Assembly: GCF_003094615.1 (NCBI RefSeq)
Contig: NZ_QDKO01000009.1
Coordinates: 558,001 to 622,000, forward strand
Direction: 5' to 3'
From: Caulobacter radicis
GTDB lineage: Bacteria > Pseudomonadota > Alphaproteobacteria > Caulobacterales > Caulobacteraceae
DNA length: 64,000 nucleotides
Shown: positions 27,754 to 37,267 of the stretch, piece after piece
Numbering within the stretch: the stretch's first letter is position 1
Layout: each line of letters starts with the position of its first letter
The notes under the pieces: generated by a model
The model's input: the letters and a program-made list of their open reading frames with translations, nothing else
Told to the model about the DNA's origin: nothing
The model's database searches: none
Program-made: the position numbers and the translations under genes

Positions 27754-28761
27754 ATGGCTCTGCCGCCCATCCTGCGTGACCGTCTGCGCCTGCCGGTGAT
27801 CGCCTCGCCGCTGTTCATCATCAGCAATCCGGACCTCGTGATCGCCGAGTGCAAGGCCGGCATCGTCGGCTCGTTCCCGTCGCTGAACGCCCGCCCGCTG
27901 TCGCAGCTGGACGAATGGCTGGCCCGCATCACCGAGGAACTGGCCGCCTGGGACAAGGCCCATCCGGACATGCCTTCGGCCCCGTTCGCCGTGAACCAGA
28001 TCGTCCACAAGACCAACAACCGGCTCGAGCAGGACATCGAGCTGTGCGTGAAATACAAGGTGCCGGTGGTGATCACCTCGCTGGGCGCGCGCGAGGACCT
28101 GAACCAGGCGATCCACTCGTACGGCGGCATCACCCTGCACGACGTCATCAACGACCGCTTCGCCCGCAAGGCCATCGAGAAGGGGGCCGACGGCCTGATT
28201 CCCGTGGCGGCCGGGGCCGGCGGCCACGCGGGGGCGATCTCGCCCTTCGCCCTGGTGCAGGAGATCCGCACCTGGTTCGACGGCCCGGTGGCCCTGTCGG
28301 GCGCCATCGCCAGCGGCCGCTCGATCCTGTCGGCCCAGGCCATGGGCGCGGACCTGGCCTATATCGGCTCGGCCTTCATCGCGACCGAAGAGGCCAATGC
28401 GCCCGAGGCCTACAAGCGGACGATCACCGAGGCCAACGCCAGCGACATCGTCTACTCGAACCTCTTCACCGGCGTGCACGGCAACTATCTGCGCCAGTCG
28501 ATCGTCGCCGCGGGCCTGGACCCCGACAACCTGCCGGAAAGCGATCCTTCGAAGATGAGCTTCGGCTCGGGCGGCAACCAGGACGCCAAGGCCTGGCGCG
28601 ACATCTGGGGCTCGGGCCAGGGCATCGGCGCGATCAAGGAAGTGCTGCCGGTCGCCGAACGCATCGCGCGCCTGGCGGAGGAATATGAGGACGCAAAGGC
28701 CGAACTGGCCGCCAAGACCGCGCTGACGGCCGGCAACCGCCTGGCTTTCGCCGCCGAATAG
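27754..28761 (+). CDS. Nitronate monooxygenase-like FMN flavoprotein
   Basis: A 335-residue TIM-barrel flavoprotein of the nitronate monooxygenase / 2-nitropropane dioxygenase family. The FMN-phosphate site is in GAGGHAGAISPFALVQEIR, with SGAIASGRSILSAQAMGADLAYIGSAFIATEE after it; LPVIASPLFIISNPDLVIAECKAGIVGSFPSLN is the conserved start. The ATG at 27754 follows GAGGAGAC. Such enzymes oxidise nitronates such as propionate-3-nitronate, a mitochondrial toxin and mutase-pathway inhibitor, which may explain its pairing with methylmalonyl-CoA mutase (inference). Other members of the family have other roles. Confidence 0.92.
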   Translation: MALPPILRDRLRLPVIASPLFIISNPDLVIAECKAGIVGSFPSLNARPLSQLDEWLARITEELAAWDKAHPDMPSAPFAVNQIVHKTNNRLEQDIELCVKYKVPVVITSLGAREDLNQAIHSYGGITLHDVINDRFARKAIEKGADGLIPVAAGAGGHAGAISPFALVQEIRTWFDGPVALSGAIASGRSILSAQAMGADLAYIGSAFIATEEANAPEAYKRTITEANASDIVYSNLFTGVHGNYLRQSIVAAGLDPDNLPESDPSKMSFGSGGNQDAKAWRDIWGSGQGIGAIKEVLPVAERIARLAEEYEDAKAELAAKTALTAGNRLAFAAE

Positions 28762-28774
28762 GACGGGGACAGAC

Positions 28775-28802
28775 CCGGGGACGAAGGCGGCTTCGTCCCC
28801 GG
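28775..28802 (+). terminator. Perfect 12-bp hairpin after the nitronate monooxygenase gene
   Basis: CCGGGGACGAAG / CTTCGTCCCCGG with loop GCGG, 14 bases after the stop. There is no T tract behind it, so it may be a stabilising 3' hairpin or a weak terminator. Confidence 0.6.
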
Positions 28803-28854
28803 CGACTCCGGCGCGGCGATCCTTGGCGGGTTCGAAACCCGCCAGGAGCGCCTC

Positions 28855-29592
28855 ATGTCCGACGCCGCCACGCCCCGTCTTTCGCTGCCCTACGTGGCCG
28901 CGGGGCAAGCCCAGAAGCACGTCACCGTCAACGAGGGTCTCGCGCGCCTCGACGGCCTTGTGCAGCCCTGCGTCATCAGTCGCGTGACCACGGCCCAGCC
29001 GGCCAACCCTGCCGACGGCGCCATGTGGATCCGTCCCGCCGTCGCGACCGGCGCCGACTGGGCGGCCGCGCCCGCCCACGGCCTGATGCGCTTCGAGGCC
29101 GGGGCCTGGGAGGCGATCACGCCCGCCGCCGGCTTCACCGCCTGGATCGCCGACGAGGGGCAGCTGGCCGTGTTCACCGGCTCGGCCTGGGTCGCGCTGT
29201 CGTCGACCTTCCGGAGCCTGACCGCCGCCCGCTCGCCGTTCGGCGCCGACGTCCGCGTCGAGATCGTCGAGGCCGAGGCGACTTTGAGCGGCGCGTCGGT
29301 GAACACGGGGGCCGTCATCCCCGCCCGCTCGATCGTGCTGGGCGTTTCGACCCGCACCAGCGCGGCCGTCACCGGCGCGATCTCCTACAGCTGCGGAATC
29401 GCCGGCGAGACCGGCAAGTTCGGCAGTTCGCTGGGCGTCGCCTTGAACGCCAGCAACATCGGAGTCGTTGGCCCCACGGCGTACTACGCCGACACGCCGG
29501 TGGTGCTCACCGCGGCCGGCGGCAGCTTCGTTTCCGGCAAGGTGCGGGTGGCGATCCAGTTGCTGCGGTTCGAAGCGCCGGCGGCGGTGTAG
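28855..29592 (+). CDS. DUF2793 protein (phage/GTA-type), orphan
   Basis: A 245-residue DUF2793 protein. LSLPYVAAGQAQKHVTVNEGLARLDGLV is the diagnostic N-terminus; MWIRP, then MRFEAGAWEAITPAAGFTAW and WVALSS follow the family order. The C-terminal half (SVNTGAVIPARSIVLGVSTRTSAAVTGA) is a beta-rich module with similarity to phage tail/host-recognition parts. Members are commonly found in prophage or gene-transfer-agent tail clusters; here no phage gene is near, so this is a solitary moron or a remnant in use by the host. The function is unknown. Confidence 0.88.
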   Translation: MSDAATPRLSLPYVAAGQAQKHVTVNEGLARLDGLVQPCVISRVTTAQPANPADGAMWIRPAVATGADWAAAPAHGLMRFEAGAWEAITPAAGFTAWIADEGQLAVFTGSAWVALSSTFRSLTAARSPFGADVRVEIVEAEATLSGASVNTGAVIPARSIVLGVSTRTSAAVTGAISYSCGIAGETGKFGSSLGVALNASNIGVVGPTAYYADTPVVLTAAGGSFVSGKVRVAIQLLRFEAPAAV

Positions 29593-29606
29593 CGGGCTCG
29601 CCCCTT

Positions 29607-29750
29607 ACTCCCGTCATTCCCGCCCTTGTGGCGGGAACCCCTGGTTCCGCTGACACGTGAGATGCAAGCGGCGTGCTAAGCACGCCGCCACATCCGCCCT
29701 TGCGCGGCTGATAGAGGGGTTCCCGCCACAAGGGCGGGAATGACGGGAGT
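29607..29750. repeat. Palindromic repeat, family E, with 36-bp perfect arms
   Basis: The arms at 29607-29642 and 29715-29750 are exact reverse complements over 36 bases, built around CCGTCATTCCCGCC and GGCGGGAACCCC. The 72 bases between them are not obviously paired. A second, less perfect copy is at 48306-48443. Confidence 0.92.
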
Positions 29751-29844
29751 TGAGAGGAGAGCGGATCCGCCCGTTGCTCCCCGCCAGCCGACCACTCCGC
29801 AACTTGCGAATGGCTCTCTGCTTGATCCTGAGGGCGGCTCCGGC

Positions 29845-29940
29845 TAAACGCCCCGCATCCCTTGGGGAGTAGCCGCCCGCGCCTATCAGCGGGGCCCGCC
29901 GTCAACATACTTGGTCTTCTTGCCTTTCGAGGGAAGAGCC
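29845..29940 (+). ncRNA. yybP-ykoY manganese riboswitch
   Basis: The two conserved blocks of the yybP-ykoY aptamer are present: CTTGGGGAGTAGCC at 29861-29874 and CCGTCAACATACTTGG at 29899-29914, separated by a GC-rich arm (GCCCGCGCC...GGGGCCCGCC). Mn2+ binding bridges the GGGGAGUA loop and the CAUACU loop in known structures. The next gene, 150 bases on, is a GDT1-family Mn exporter, the expected target. Two further hairpins (29953-29975 and 29994-30026) lie between aptamer and start codon and could be the expression platform. Boundaries are approximate. Confidence 0.87.
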
Positions 29941-30066
29941 ATGGCGCGGGCGAAGGAAGCACCGACAGCTTTCTTGGCGAGACCAATGGCGTCGTTTTCC
30001 GTCCGGGCTGGGCGGGGAAACGGTCGCTGTTGTCTTGTCTGCGCTCGGCCCCGCAACGGTGTTTCA

Positions 30067-30642
30067 ATGGAATCTCTGCTCGTCTCGACCCTGGTCGTGG
30101 CCATCGCCGAAATCGGCGACAAAACCCAGCTGCTGGCCATCATCCTGGCCACGCGGTTCAAGAAGCCGGTCCCGATCATCCTGGGCATCCTGGTCGCCAC
30201 CCTGCTGAACCACGCCCTGGCGGCGCTGGCCGGTTCGCTGGTCGCCCAATACCTGCAGGGCGCCTGGTTCCAGTGGCTGATCGCCATCTCGTTCATCGCC
30301 ATGGCCGCGTGGGCGCTGATCCCCGACAAGGCCGACGACGAGGACGGCGGGGCCGTGGGCCGCTACGGCGTGTTCGCCACCACGGCGGTGGCCTTCTTCC
30401 TGGTCGAGATGGGCGACAAGACCCAGATCGCCACCGTGGCCCTGGGCGCCCAGTTCCACAACGTCACCCTGGTGGCCGCCGGCACGACGTTGGGCATGAT
30501 GCTGGCCAATGTGCCGGCCGTGTACCTGGGCGAGGCCGCCACGAAGATCGTGCCTCTGAAGTATGTGCGGATCGGCGCGGCGCTGATCTTCCTTGGCTTG
30601 GGCCTGTGGGGGATCGCGAGCCTGCTGGGCCTCTTCGGGTAA
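30067..30642 (+). CDS. GDT1/TMEM165 (UPF0016) family Mn2+ exporter
   Basis: A 191-residue, six-helix membrane protein made of two homologous halves, each with the family motif E-x-G-D-K-T: EIGDKTQ (15-21) and EMGDKTQ (114-120). Bacterial members such as MneA export Mn2+. A cytoplasmic Asp-rich loop ([10 protein letters not shown]) separates the halves. The ATG at 30067 is chosen because the motif must lie in the first helix; longer in-frame starts run through the riboswitch leader. The upstream yybP-ykoY element predicts induction by excess Mn2+. Confidence 0.93.
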   Translation: MESLLVSTLVVAIAEIGDKTQLLAIILATRFKKPVPIILGILVATLLNHALAALAGSLVAQYLQGAWFQWLIAISFIAMAAWALIPDKADDEDGGAVGRYGVFATTAVAFFLVEMGDKTQIATVALGAQFHNVTLVAAGTTLGMMLANVPAVYLGEAATKIVPLKYVRIGAALIFLGLGLWGIASLLGLFG

Positions 30643-30700
30643 TGACGTAGGCGGGGGCGGGAGCTATTCACGGGTCGAACGATCCGGAGTCTCCCGCCCC

Positions 30701-33700
30701 ATGACCCAAGACACGCTGTCCGCGACCGGCTGGGAATTCTGGATCGATCGCGGCGGCACCTTCACCGACATCGTCGCGCGCCGGCCGGATGGTCGCCTCG
30801 TCACCCACAAGCTGCTGTCGGAGAACCCCGAGCAGTACGAGGACGCCGCCGTGGCCGGGGTTCGCGCCCTGCTCGACCAGGGCGGCGGCGGGAGCGTCGA
30901 GGCGGTGAAGATGGGCACCACGGTGGCCACCAACGCCCTGCTCGAGCGCAAGGGCGAGCCGACGGTCCTGGCGATCACCAAGGGCCATGCCGACGCCCTG
31001 CGCATCGGCCAGCAGGCCCGGCCCAGGCTGTTCGACCGCAACATCATAAAGCCCGAGGCCCTCTACACCCGCGTCGTCGAGATCGACGAGCGCGTCGGCG
31101 TCGACGGCGAGGTGGTGCGGCCGCTGGACGAAGCCGCCGCGCGCGAGGGGCTGCAGGCCGCCTTTGACGCCGGCTTCCGCACCGTGGCGATCGTGCTGCT
31201 GCACGGCTTTCGCTTCACCGACCACGAGGCCAAGGTCGCCGCCATCGCCCGCGAGGTGGGCTTCACCCAGGTCTCGGCCAGTCACGAGGTCAGCCCGCTG
31301 ATGAAGCTGGTCGGGCGGGGCGACACGGCGGTGGTCGACGCCTACCTGTCGCCGATCCTGCGCCGCTATGTCGACCAGGTCGCCTCGCGCCTGGGCGCGG
31401 AGACGCGGCTGTTCTTCATGCAGTCGAACGGCGGCCTGACCGACGCGCGGGCCTTCCGCGGCAAGGACGCCATCCTATCGGGTCCGGCCGGCGGCGTGGT
31501 GGGCATGGCCAGGACGGCGGCCGAGGCGGGCTTTTCCCGCGTCATCGGCTTCGACATGGGCGGCACCTCGACCGATGTCTGCCACTATGCCGGCGAGTAC
31601 GAGCGGGCCTACGAGACGGTGGTGGCGGGCGTGCGGATGCGCGCGCCGATGATGAACATCCACACGGTGGCGGCCGGCGGCGGCTCGATCTGTTCGTTCG
31701 ACGGCGCGCGGCTGCGGGTGGGCCCGGCCTCGGCCGGGGCCAATCCGGGTCCGGCCTGCTACCGGCGCGGCGGACCGCTGACGGTGACCGACTGCAACGT
31801 CATGCTGGGCAAGCTGCAACCCGAGTTCTTCCCGTATGTCTTCGGTCCGAACGCCGACCAGCCGCTGGACCGCGACGTGGTCGTGCAGCGCTTCGAGGCC
31901 CTGGCCGTCGAGATCGAAGCGGCGACGGGCCGGGCGATGAGCCCGGCGCAGATCGCCGAGGGCTTCCTGACCATCGCCGTCGAGAACATGGCGAAAGCCG
32001 TGCGGCAGATCTCGATCCAGCGCGGCTACGACGTCACCCGCTATGTCCTGGCCTGCTTCGGCGGGGCGGGCGGGCAGCATGCCTGCCTGGTGGCCGACGC
32101 CCTGGGCATGAAGACGGTGATGATCCACCCGTTCGCCGGCGTGCTCAGCGCCTACGGCATGGGCCTGGCCGACCTGCGCCTGCTGCGCGAGACCACGGTG
32201 GAACTGCGCCTGGACGAAGCCGCCGCCGTGCTGCCGGCCCGCGCCGCCGCCCTGGCGACCGAGGCCGAAGCCGCCCTGCGCGCCCAGGACGCGCCGCTGG
32301 TGACGGTCGAGACCGAAGCGGCGCTGCTGGTGAAGTACGCCGGCACCGACACGCCGCTGCGCGTTCCGCTGACCGACGCCGACGGCGTCAAGGCGGCGTT
32401 CGAGGCGCTGCACCAGCGGCGCTTCGGCTTCGTCTCGCCGGCGACCCCGCTGGTGGTCGAGACGCTGAGCGTCGAGGCGATCGGCCATGCCGACGCCGGG
32501 GCCGAACCGGGTTTTGAGTCCGGCGCGTCCAAGGGGGCGCCGGTCGCCCTGACCACGGCCGACATCCGCATGGCCGGCGAGGTTCACGCGACGCCGGTGT
32601 TCGACCGCGAACGGCTTGCCGTCGACGCCGAAGTGTCGGGTCCGGCCATCATTCGCGAAGCCACCGGCACGACGGTGGTCGAGCCCGGCTGGCGGGCCAA
32701 GGTCGATCCGCACCTGAACCTGATCCTCGACCGGGTCGAGGCCCTGGCCCCCCGCCGCGCGGCCGGAACCAAGGCCGATCCGGTGATGCTGGAGGTGTTC
32801 AACAACCTCTTCATGGCCGTGGCCGAGGAGATGGGTTTCGCCCTGCAGAACACCGCCTATTCGGTGAACATCAAGGAGCGGCTGGACTTCTCCTGCGCCC
32901 TGTTCGACCGCGACGGAAACCTGATCGCCAACGCTCCGCACATGCCCGTGCACCTGGGCTCGATGGGCGACAGCGTGCGGGCCATCCGCGATGGCCGCAG
33001 CCATGACGGCCGGGGCATGAAGCCCGGCGACGTCTACATGCTGAACGCCCCCTATGCCGGCGGCACGCACCTTCCGGACGTGACGGTGGTCATGCCGGTG
33101 TTCGACACGGCCGGATCCTTGCTCTTCTACGTCGCAGCGCGCGGCCACCAGGGCGACATCGGCGGGATCACCCCCGGCTCGATGCCGCCGGGCAGCCGGA
33201 CGGTCGAGGAGGAGGGGGTCCTCATCGAGAACTTCCTGCTGGTCGAGGGCGGCCGGTTCCTGGAGGCCGAGACGCGGGCGCTGCTGGCCTCCGGCAAGTG
33301 GCCGGCGCGCAATCCCGACCAGAACATCGGCGACCTCAAGGCCCAGGTCGCCGCCTGCGCCCGCGGCGCCGAAAGCCTCACCGGCCTCGTCGCCGAGTTC
33401 GGCCAGGAGGTGGTCGAGGCCTATATGGCCCACGTGCAGGACAACGCCGAGGAGGCCGTGCGCCGCGTGCTGGCCAGGCTGTCGGACGGCGCCTTCGCCT
33501 ATGAGCTCGACGACGGCAGCGTCGTGAAGGTGGCCGTCACCGTCGATCAGGCCGCCCGCACGGCGCGGGTCGACTTCACCGGCACCAGCGACCAGGTCCC
33601 GACCAACTTCAACGCCCCGGCCTCGATCTGCCGGGCGGCGGCTCTGTACGTCTTCCGCACGCTGGTGGACGACGAGATCCCGATGAACGACGGCTGTCTG

Positions 33701-34309
33701 CGGCCGGTCGAGCTGGTCATTCCCGAGGGCTCGATGCTCAAGCCGCGCTATCCGGCGGCGGTGGTGGCCGGAAACGTCGAGACCAGCCAGGTGGTGGTCG
33801 ACGCCCTCTATGGCGCGCTGGGCGTGATGGCGGCGGCGCAGGGGACGATGAACAACTTCACCTTCGGCGACGAGCGACGGCAGTATTACGAGACCATCTG
33901 CGGCGGGGCGGGCGCGGGGCCCGACTTCGACGGCGCCGACGCCGTGCAGACCCACATGACCAACAGCCGCCTGACCGATCCGGAAGTGCTGGAGAGCCGC
34001 TATCCGGTGCGGGTCGAGGCGTTCGAGATCCGCCGCGGCTCGGGCGGCGCCGGCGAGCATCGGGGCGGCGACGGCGTGGTGCGCACCATCGGCTTCCGCG
34101 AGCCGATGACCGTGACCTTGCTGTCGAACCGCCGCCGCGTGCCGCCGTTCGGCCTGCATGGCGGGGCCAGCGGAGCGCTGGGCCAGGCGCGGATCGAGCG
34201 GGCGGACGGCGGCGTGCAGGCCTTGGCGGCCACCGACGAGGCCCAGGTCGCGGCCGGCGACCGGGTGGTCATCGAGACGCCGGGCGGCGGGGGCTGGGGC
34301 AAGGGCTGA
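30701..34309 (+). CDS. ATP-dependent 5-oxoprolinase (HyuA-HyuB fusion)
   Basis: A 1202-residue enzyme with an N-terminal hydantoinase-A half ([21 protein letters not shown], then [16 protein letters not shown] and [12 protein letters not shown]) and a C-terminal hydantoinase-B half ([76 protein letters not shown]). Length and fusion order match eukaryotic-type OPLAH and bacterial 5-oxoprolinases, which open pyroglutamate to glutamate with ATP and salvage glutathione breakdown products. A hydantoinase role is the alternative. The ATG at 30701 gives the family N-terminus. It is 58 bases downstream of the Mn exporter gene. Confidence 0.92.
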   Translation: MTQDTLSATGWEFWIDRGGTFTDIVARRPDGRLVTHKLLSENPEQYEDAAVAGVRALLDQGGGGSVEAVKMGTTVATNALLERKGEPTVLAITKGHADALRIGQQARPRLFDRNIIKPEALYTRVVEIDERVGVDGEVVRPLDEAAAREGLQAAFDAGFRTVAIVLLHGFRFTDHEAKVAAIAREVGFTQVSASHEVSPLMKLVGRGDTAVVDAYLSPILRRYVDQVASRLGAETRLFFMQSNGGLTDARAFRGKDAILSGPAGGVVGMARTAAEAGFSRVIGFDMGGTSTDVCHYAGEYERAYETVVAGVRMRAPMMNIHTVAAGGGSICSFDGARLRVGPASAGANPGPACYRRGGPLTVTDCNVMLGKLQPEFFPYVFGPNADQPLDRDVVVQRFEALAVEIEAATGRAMSPAQIAEGFLTIAVENMAKAVRQISIQRGYDVTRYVLACFGGAGGQHACLVADALGMKTVMIHPFAGVLSAYGMGLADLRLLRETTVELRLDEAAAVLPARAAALATEAEAALRAQDAPLVTVETEAALLVKYAGTDTPLRVPLTDADGVKAAFEALHQRRFGFVSPATPLVVETLSVEAIGHADAGAEPGFESGASKGAPVALTTADIRMAGEVHATPVFDRERLAVDAEVSGPAIIREATGTTVVEPGWRAKVDPHLNLILDRVEALAPRRAAGTKADPVMLEVFNNLFMAVAEEMGFALQNTAYSVNIKERLDFSCALFDRDGNLIANAPHMPVHLGSMGDSVRAIRDGRSHDGRGMKPGDVYMLNAPYAGGTHLPDVTVVMPVFDTAGSLLFYVAARGHQGDIGGITPGSMPPGSRTVEEEGVLIENFLLVEGGRFLEAETRALLASGKWPARNPDQNIGDLKAQVAACARGAESLTGLVAEFGQEVVEAYMAHVQDNAEEAVRRVLARLSDGAFAYELDDGSVVKVAVTVDQAARTARVDFTGTSDQVPTNFNAPASICRAAALYVFRTLVDDEIPMNDGCLRPVELVIPEGSMLKPRYPAAVVAGNVETSQVVVDALYGALGVMAAAQGTMNNFTFGDERRQYYETICGGAGAGPDFDGADAVQTHMTNSRLTDPEVLESRYPVRVEAFEIRRGSGGAGEHRGGDGVVRTIGFREPMTVTLLSNRRRVPPFGLHGGASGALGQARIERADGGVQALAATDEAQVAAGDRVVIETPGGGGWGKG

Positions 34310-34368
34310 GCCTTTCGCCGCCTCATCCCGCGCGCTAAGCATCCTCGAACGCAAGAGAGGCCCCGCCC

Positions 34369-34974
34369 ATGACCGACATCGCCCGCCGCACCCTGATCGG
34401 CGCCGCCGGCCTGGTGGTCGCCACGCCCGGCCTCGCCTTGGCCGCCGGCAAGCCGAAGGTGGCCATCCAGACCAGCGCCGGCCTGATCGTCGTCGAGCTG
34501 GAGGACAGGAAAGCGCCGGTCACCTCGGCCAATTTCCTGCGCTATGTCGACGCCAAGAAGTACGACGGCGGGACCTTCTATCGCGCCTCGCGCACCAAGG
34601 GCGTGAAGGGCGCGGGCTCGATCCAGGGCGCGCCGCCGCCACGCGCGCGCCGCTTCGCGCCGATCGCCCACGAGAGCACGGTCAAGACGGGCATCCGCCA
34701 CAAGCCGGGCGTGATCTCGATGGCCCGCAACGCGCCGGGCACCGCCACGTGCGACTTCTTCATCTGCGCCAGCGCCATGCCCTATCTCGACGCCCATCCG
34801 GGCGCCAAGGGCGACAACCAAGGCTTCGCAGCCTTTGGCGCGGTGGTCGAGGGCCTGCCGATCGTGAAGAAGATCCTGGCCATGCCCACCGGCGGGCCCG
34901 CCTATACCGAGGCGATGAAGGACGAGATGCTGAAGGCGCCGGTCCAGATCCTGAGCATGAAGCGCGTCGGCTAG
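34369..34974 (+). CDS. Exported cyclophilin-type peptidyl-prolyl isomerase
   Basis: A 201-residue PPIase. An N-terminal signal ([20 protein letters not shown]) with a twin arginine indicates export to the periplasm, possibly by Tat. The cyclophilin domain follows: [40 protein letters not shown] and [17 protein letters not shown]. Its stop overlaps the stop of the convergent channel gene in a shared CTAG. It follows the oxoprolinase by 59 bases. Confidence 0.92.
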   Translation: MTDIARRTLIGAAGLVVATPGLALAAGKPKVAIQTSAGLIVVELEDRKAPVTSANFLRYVDAKKYDGGTFYRASRTKGVKGAGSIQGAPPPRARRFAPIAHESTVKTGIRHKPGVISMARNAPGTATCDFFICASAMPYLDAHPGAKGDNQGFAAFGAVVEGLPIVKKILAMPTGGPAYTEAMKDEMLKAPVQILSMKRVG

Positions 34975-35333
34975 TCGCGCTTGGACAGTTCGGCGAGGCG
35001 GGCCTCCAGCCGCGCCAGCGTCGTCTTGATCTCTTCCTGTTCGGCGTGGCTGAACTCGTTGGCGTCCTTGATGCAGCGCGAGCAGATGGTGCCGATCAGC
35101 AGCGGCAGGATCAGCAGCAGGGTGACGTGCATCAGCACGACGGCGACGACGCGCCCGCCGGGCGTCGCCGGATAGAAGTCGCCGTAGCCGACGGTGGTGG
35201 CCGTGACGCAGGCCCACCAGACGGCGTCGAGATAGGATTTGCCCTCGAAGAACGCATAGGCGCCGGCGGCGGCCAGCAGGATGACGACATAGACGATCAG
35301 CAGTTCGCGGACCGTGTCGAGGTACTTCATCAT
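34971..35333 (-). CDS. Two-TM potassium channel
   Basis: A 120-residue ion-channel subunit: helix 1 ([19 protein letters not shown]), pore loop with the K+ selectivity filter TVGYGD (residues 47-52), and helix 2 ([22 protein letters not shown]), then a cytoplasmic coiled coil ([23 protein letters not shown]) that could drive tetramerisation. Two Cys (CSRC) lie just after helix 2 and could respond to redox or metal. There is no RCK or cyclic-nucleotide domain. The stop overlaps that of the cyclophilin gene. Confidence 0.92.
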   Translation of the reverse strand: MMKYLDTVRELLIVYVVILLAAAGAYAFFEGKSYLDAVWWACVTATTVGYGDFYPATPGGRVVAVVLMHVTLLLILPLLIGTICSRCIKDANEFSHAEQEEIKTTLARLEARLAELSKRD

Positions 35334-35358
35334 CGGCGAGGATCCCGGTTGCAGCGGC

Positions 35359-35913
35359 CTAGGGTCCGACCACCCGTCGGGCGCGGATGGCCGTCTGGCC
35401 GTCGATGTTCATGAGGTAGCTGCCGGCCGCGGCCTTGCGGATCTCGACCTTCGAGCCGGCCTTGGGCGGCGAGGACAGGTCGCGATCGTCGGCCTGGCGC
35501 CAGGTCGCGCCGTCGGCCAGGGTCAGGATCCAGCGGCCATCCGCGCCGCGAACGGCCTTGGTCACCTCGCCGGCGATGCGATCGACCTCCTCGGGCTTGT
35601 CGCCGCGATCGAAGACCGACAGGGCCGAGAGGTCGAGGCCGAAGGCCTGGCGGCGTGCGGCCTGGGCCTGCTGGCGATCGACGATGATCACGTCGCCTTT
35701 CTTCTCGGCGGTGGTGATCGAGTCGACGGCCGCGTCGTAGCAGGCCAGGCGCTTGTCGCTTTCGGCGATCCCCCGGCAGTCGAGCAGGGCCTTCAGGGCG
35801 GGGGCGACGTCGCGGACGACGGGCGCGGCGGCCTGGGCGGCGCCGACGGCCAGGGCGGCGGCGAGGCCGGTGGCCGCCAGGGCGCGGCGCGAGGGAAGGC
35901 GGAAGGTCGTCAT
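35359..35913 (-). CDS. Exported hypothetical protein with DCR-x(9)-LACYD motif
   Basis: A 184-residue periplasmic protein: signal peptide ([20 protein letters not shown]), then [23 protein letters not shown]. This pair of Cys with RLACYD occurs in VasI-like and many uncharacterised proteobacterial exported proteins, and the Cys probably form a disulfide. The C-terminal part ([18 protein letters not shown]...[20 protein letters not shown]) looks like a small beta domain. Its ATG shares a base with the TGA of the upstream oxygenase, so the two are coupled. The function is unknown. Confidence 0.85.
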   Translation of the reverse strand: MTTFRLPSRRALAATGLAAALAVGAAQAAAPVVRDVAPALKALLDCRGIAESDKRLACYDAAVDSITTAEKKGDVIIVDRQQAQAARRQAFGLDLSALSVFDRGDKPEEVDRIAGEVTKAVRGADGRWILTLADGATWRQADDRDLSSPPKAGSKVEIRKAAAGSYLMNIDGQTAIRARRVVGP

Positions 35914-36650
35914 CACGGCGCTCCAGGTTCGTCGATCAGCCAGCCGGTGACCGACAGGCGCTTGGCGGCGGCGTAGGCGGCGACCGGCGCCACCGAGTGG
36001 GGACGGGGCACGCGGAACAGGGTCAGCACGTTGAAGCCGGGCATGAAACCCCGTTCGATCTGGCCGTCGGCGTCGTGGAACAGCAGTTGCCCGCCCCAGT
36101 CGGGACGCCAGCCCTGCGTGAAGCCCAGCGTGAAGGCGGCCAGGCGCGTGTCGCGGCCATGCTTGTCGTCATGCAGCGTCAGGAAGTCGCCGGGGCGATA
36201 GTTCGAGGCCTGGGCCCGGACGCCCGCCACGTGGGGCGTCCCGATCACCTTCGCCCCGAAATCGAGGAAGGCTCGGCTCTGCACCAGTTCGGTGAGGGCG
36301 TGGATGGGCGGGGAGGGGTCTCGCGCGTACTCGTCCTGCATCGGATAGGACAGGTGGATGAACGAGAACCCCCGCGAGGCGCGTTTCAGCGCGCCTTGCA
36401 GGAACTGGCGCACCGCCGCGTCGCCGAACTTGCGGATGGCTTCGTTGGTGATGACCAGCGTCTCGTTCTTCTCGTCGGGCGCGACGATGGCCCAGGACGA
36501 GATCCCCTCCAGCAGATCGCCGGCGGCGGTTGCGTCGATGGGCTCGAGGAAGACCGGAATCTGGACGACGCCCTCGCGGGCGAAGGTGTCGGCGAAGGTC
36601 GCGGGATCGAGATCGGCGCGGATACGCAAGGTCGGTTTTGCGGCCGTCAT
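35913..36650 (-). CDS. 2-oxoglutarate/Fe(II)-dependent oxygenase, copy 2
   Basis: A 245-residue paralogue of the enzyme at 13157. The iron ligands H160-x-D162 and H218 and the 2-oxoglutarate Arg R231 occupy the same positions, and DWGGQLLFHD is shared. The prolyl-4-hydroxylase-like fold is expected. It lies at the head of a two-gene unit with the exported DCR protein, overlapping it by one base. The substrate is unknown; the differing middle region (residues 50-130) suggests a different target from copy 1. Confidence 0.88.
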   Translation of the reverse strand: MTAAKPTLRIRADLDPATFADTFAREGVVQIPVFLEPIDATAAGDLLEGISSWAIVAPDEKNETLVITNEAIRKFGDAAVRQFLQGALKRASRGFSFIHLSYPMQDEYARDPSPPIHALTELVQSRAFLDFGAKVIGTPHVAGVRAQASNYRPGDFLTLHDDKHGRDTRLAAFTLGFTQGWRPDWGGQLLFHDADGQIERGFMPGFNVLTLFRVPRPHSVAPVAAYAAAKRLSVTGWLIDEPGAP

Positions 36651-37267
36651 CGGGCGACGTGGTTCACGGCGAATCTCCCCCGTCGCGGCGGAGGCGGCGA
36701 CGGGTTCTAGCTAACAGATCGATGTTCGACGGTTCAATCGCCCCTGGCTGGGGGCAGGGTGTCGGCGCCGAAAAACCAGGCGCCGGGTCGCGGCGCATGG
36801 CGCGCGGCGTATCGGATGCTGTCCATTCGTCGCCAAATCGCAATGTTCTGCGACTGGTCGGCTTGAGTTTAAATCTGGCGAACCGTAGTTTTCGTATACC
36901 GTCGACTACGCAAAGTTTGACCATTCAGCGGCTAGTTAAGCTGCAACAAACACCCATCGATGCTTGAAACGCCTTGAGCCTGGGCGTTTTCGATTATCGA
37001 TAAGAAATGTTTCACTTCCAGCAACAATTCAACGACCTTTTCGACCAGAATGGGCGATAAGGTGGCTATATATGGCGCATTTGGGGCAGAGTGCGTCCCT
37101 TTTGTTACAGTGTGAACCAAATGTAATCTGCCTGCCTCAGGCAAGATTGACCCCGGTTCGTCAAACGCCGTTCATGCGGACAGACCCGCTTCGAGCCCGA
37201 TGCGGGGGGGCAAAATGCGCCGCACGGGGGAACACGAGCGGCGCCGCTATAAGTTTTTGGAGGTCTG
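36651..37267. promoter_or_regulatory. Long AT-richer leader region before the TonB receptor
   Basis: 617 bases between divergent genes, noticeably richer in A/T from about 36830 to 37140 than the rest of the window. I find no convincing gene; short frames here lack ribosome sites and normal codon use. It holds the promoters of the oxygenase and the receptor and probably a long 5' leader for the receptor. No riboswitch or named operator is recognised. Confidence 0.5.

Noticed and set aside
28855..29750. A prophage or gene-transfer-agent region around the DUF2793 gene
   Set aside because: No capsid, tail, integrase, terminase or attachment repeats in the neighbourhood.
31475..34354. A 959-codon open frame on the minus strand opposite the oxoprolinase gene
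   Set aside because: It is the mirror of a high-GC coding region, with Gly/Arg/His/Asp-rich composition and no domains; the plus-strand protein is a clear family member.
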